Positions 63,711 through 64,000 of a stretch of DNA of 64,000 nucleotides are shown one piece after another. The first letter of the stretch is position 1. Every line of letters begins with the position of its first letter. The notes beneath the pieces were generated by a model. It saw only the letters and a program-made list of their open reading frames with translations. It was not told where the DNA came from and did no database searches. Both the position numbers and the translations under genes were made by a program. The stretch comes from Siphonodentalium dalli. Taxonomy: Eukaryota; Mollusca; Scaphopoda; Gadilida; Siphonodentaliidae. The DNA is taken from the NCBI GenBank assembly GCA_032622095.1, contig CP136067.1, positions 174,192,556 through 174,256,555 of the forward strand. The letters run 5' to 3'.

Positions 63711-64000
63711 AAAATAATTTCTTAGACAAATTACAGCTTCAAAATGAATTGAAACAATCAGATTCACATAGTAGTGCATGCTATAGCCTTATACAAGTGA
63801 GGGGGCTCTATATTTTAATTTTGTGTCCACAATTTCTACCTTTAACAGTTGAAACCGTGAGGTGGGTCCGGTTTTGGTCGAGGAAAAAAATTGCAATGAA
63901 AACAAAATCCATTCTCATCTTTTCTCATAGTTTATCATGGCTTTTAAAACTTATTATACATAGAGCATACCTGTCTGTTTTGAGTGAATACCGGAAGTAT

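Overview
This window looks like a piece of a repeat-rich metazoan genome, most likely a marine invertebrate. The reasons are a metazoan-type LINE with an apurinic endonuclease, dense short inverted-repeat elements, a Helitron-like element, a hAT element, several long minisatellites and one very large intron-free mucin-type exon with a consensus splice donor. Nothing is organised like a bacterial or viral genome: there are no operons and no runs of adjacent genes. The species cannot be named from the sequence; a mollusc-like lophotrochozoan is only a guess.

Layout. 1-8.4 kb: a 31-bp and a 47-bp minisatellite, a 38-bp perfect hairpin, a 415-bp palindromic MITE and three related retroposon-like repeats, two carrying 122-bp internal tandem units. 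8.4-20 kb: a decayed hAT element with an 8-bp target duplication and a recognisable BED zinc-finger exon, several copies of a G-run dispersed repeat, a cluster of TTAA-flanked MITEs and double-hairpin MITEs. 20-26.7 kb: a tandem duplication carrying a 1.69-kb Helitron-like insertion, then a 30-bp minisatellite and a palindromic TTAA MITE. 26.7-31.5 kb: a 37-bp minisatellite split by a LINE on the minus strand (endonuclease plus reverse transcriptase, with one frameshift). 31.5-37.2 kb: nested MITEs, two of them datable by homologous uninterrupted copies. 37.3-61.2 kb: one open frame of about 7,950 codons made almost entirely of Thr-Thr-Thr-x-Glu-Ala repeats, ending at a phase-1 splice donor. 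61.2-64 kb: probable intron with further repeats.

The only host gene supported is the giant threonine-rich, mucin-like protein. Its repeat units and larger duplications all differ by whole codons, and the frame is never broken over 23.8 kb, which argues for a translated, selected exon. It is most simply read as the central glycosylated domain of a secreted or surface mucin. A possible signal-peptide reading frame lies just upstream, but its stop codon and phase do not join cleanly to the big exon. The downstream exons are outside the window.

The remaining sequence is mainly mobile DNA. Several insertions are shown directly by a second copy of the target without the insertion: the Helitron in the 20-22 kb duplication, a double-hairpin MITE at 31.98-32.32 kb, the LINE in its minisatellite, and MITE B inside MITE A at 34.2-35.0 kb. 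Two minisatellites also seem to echo the same internal segment of one MITE family.
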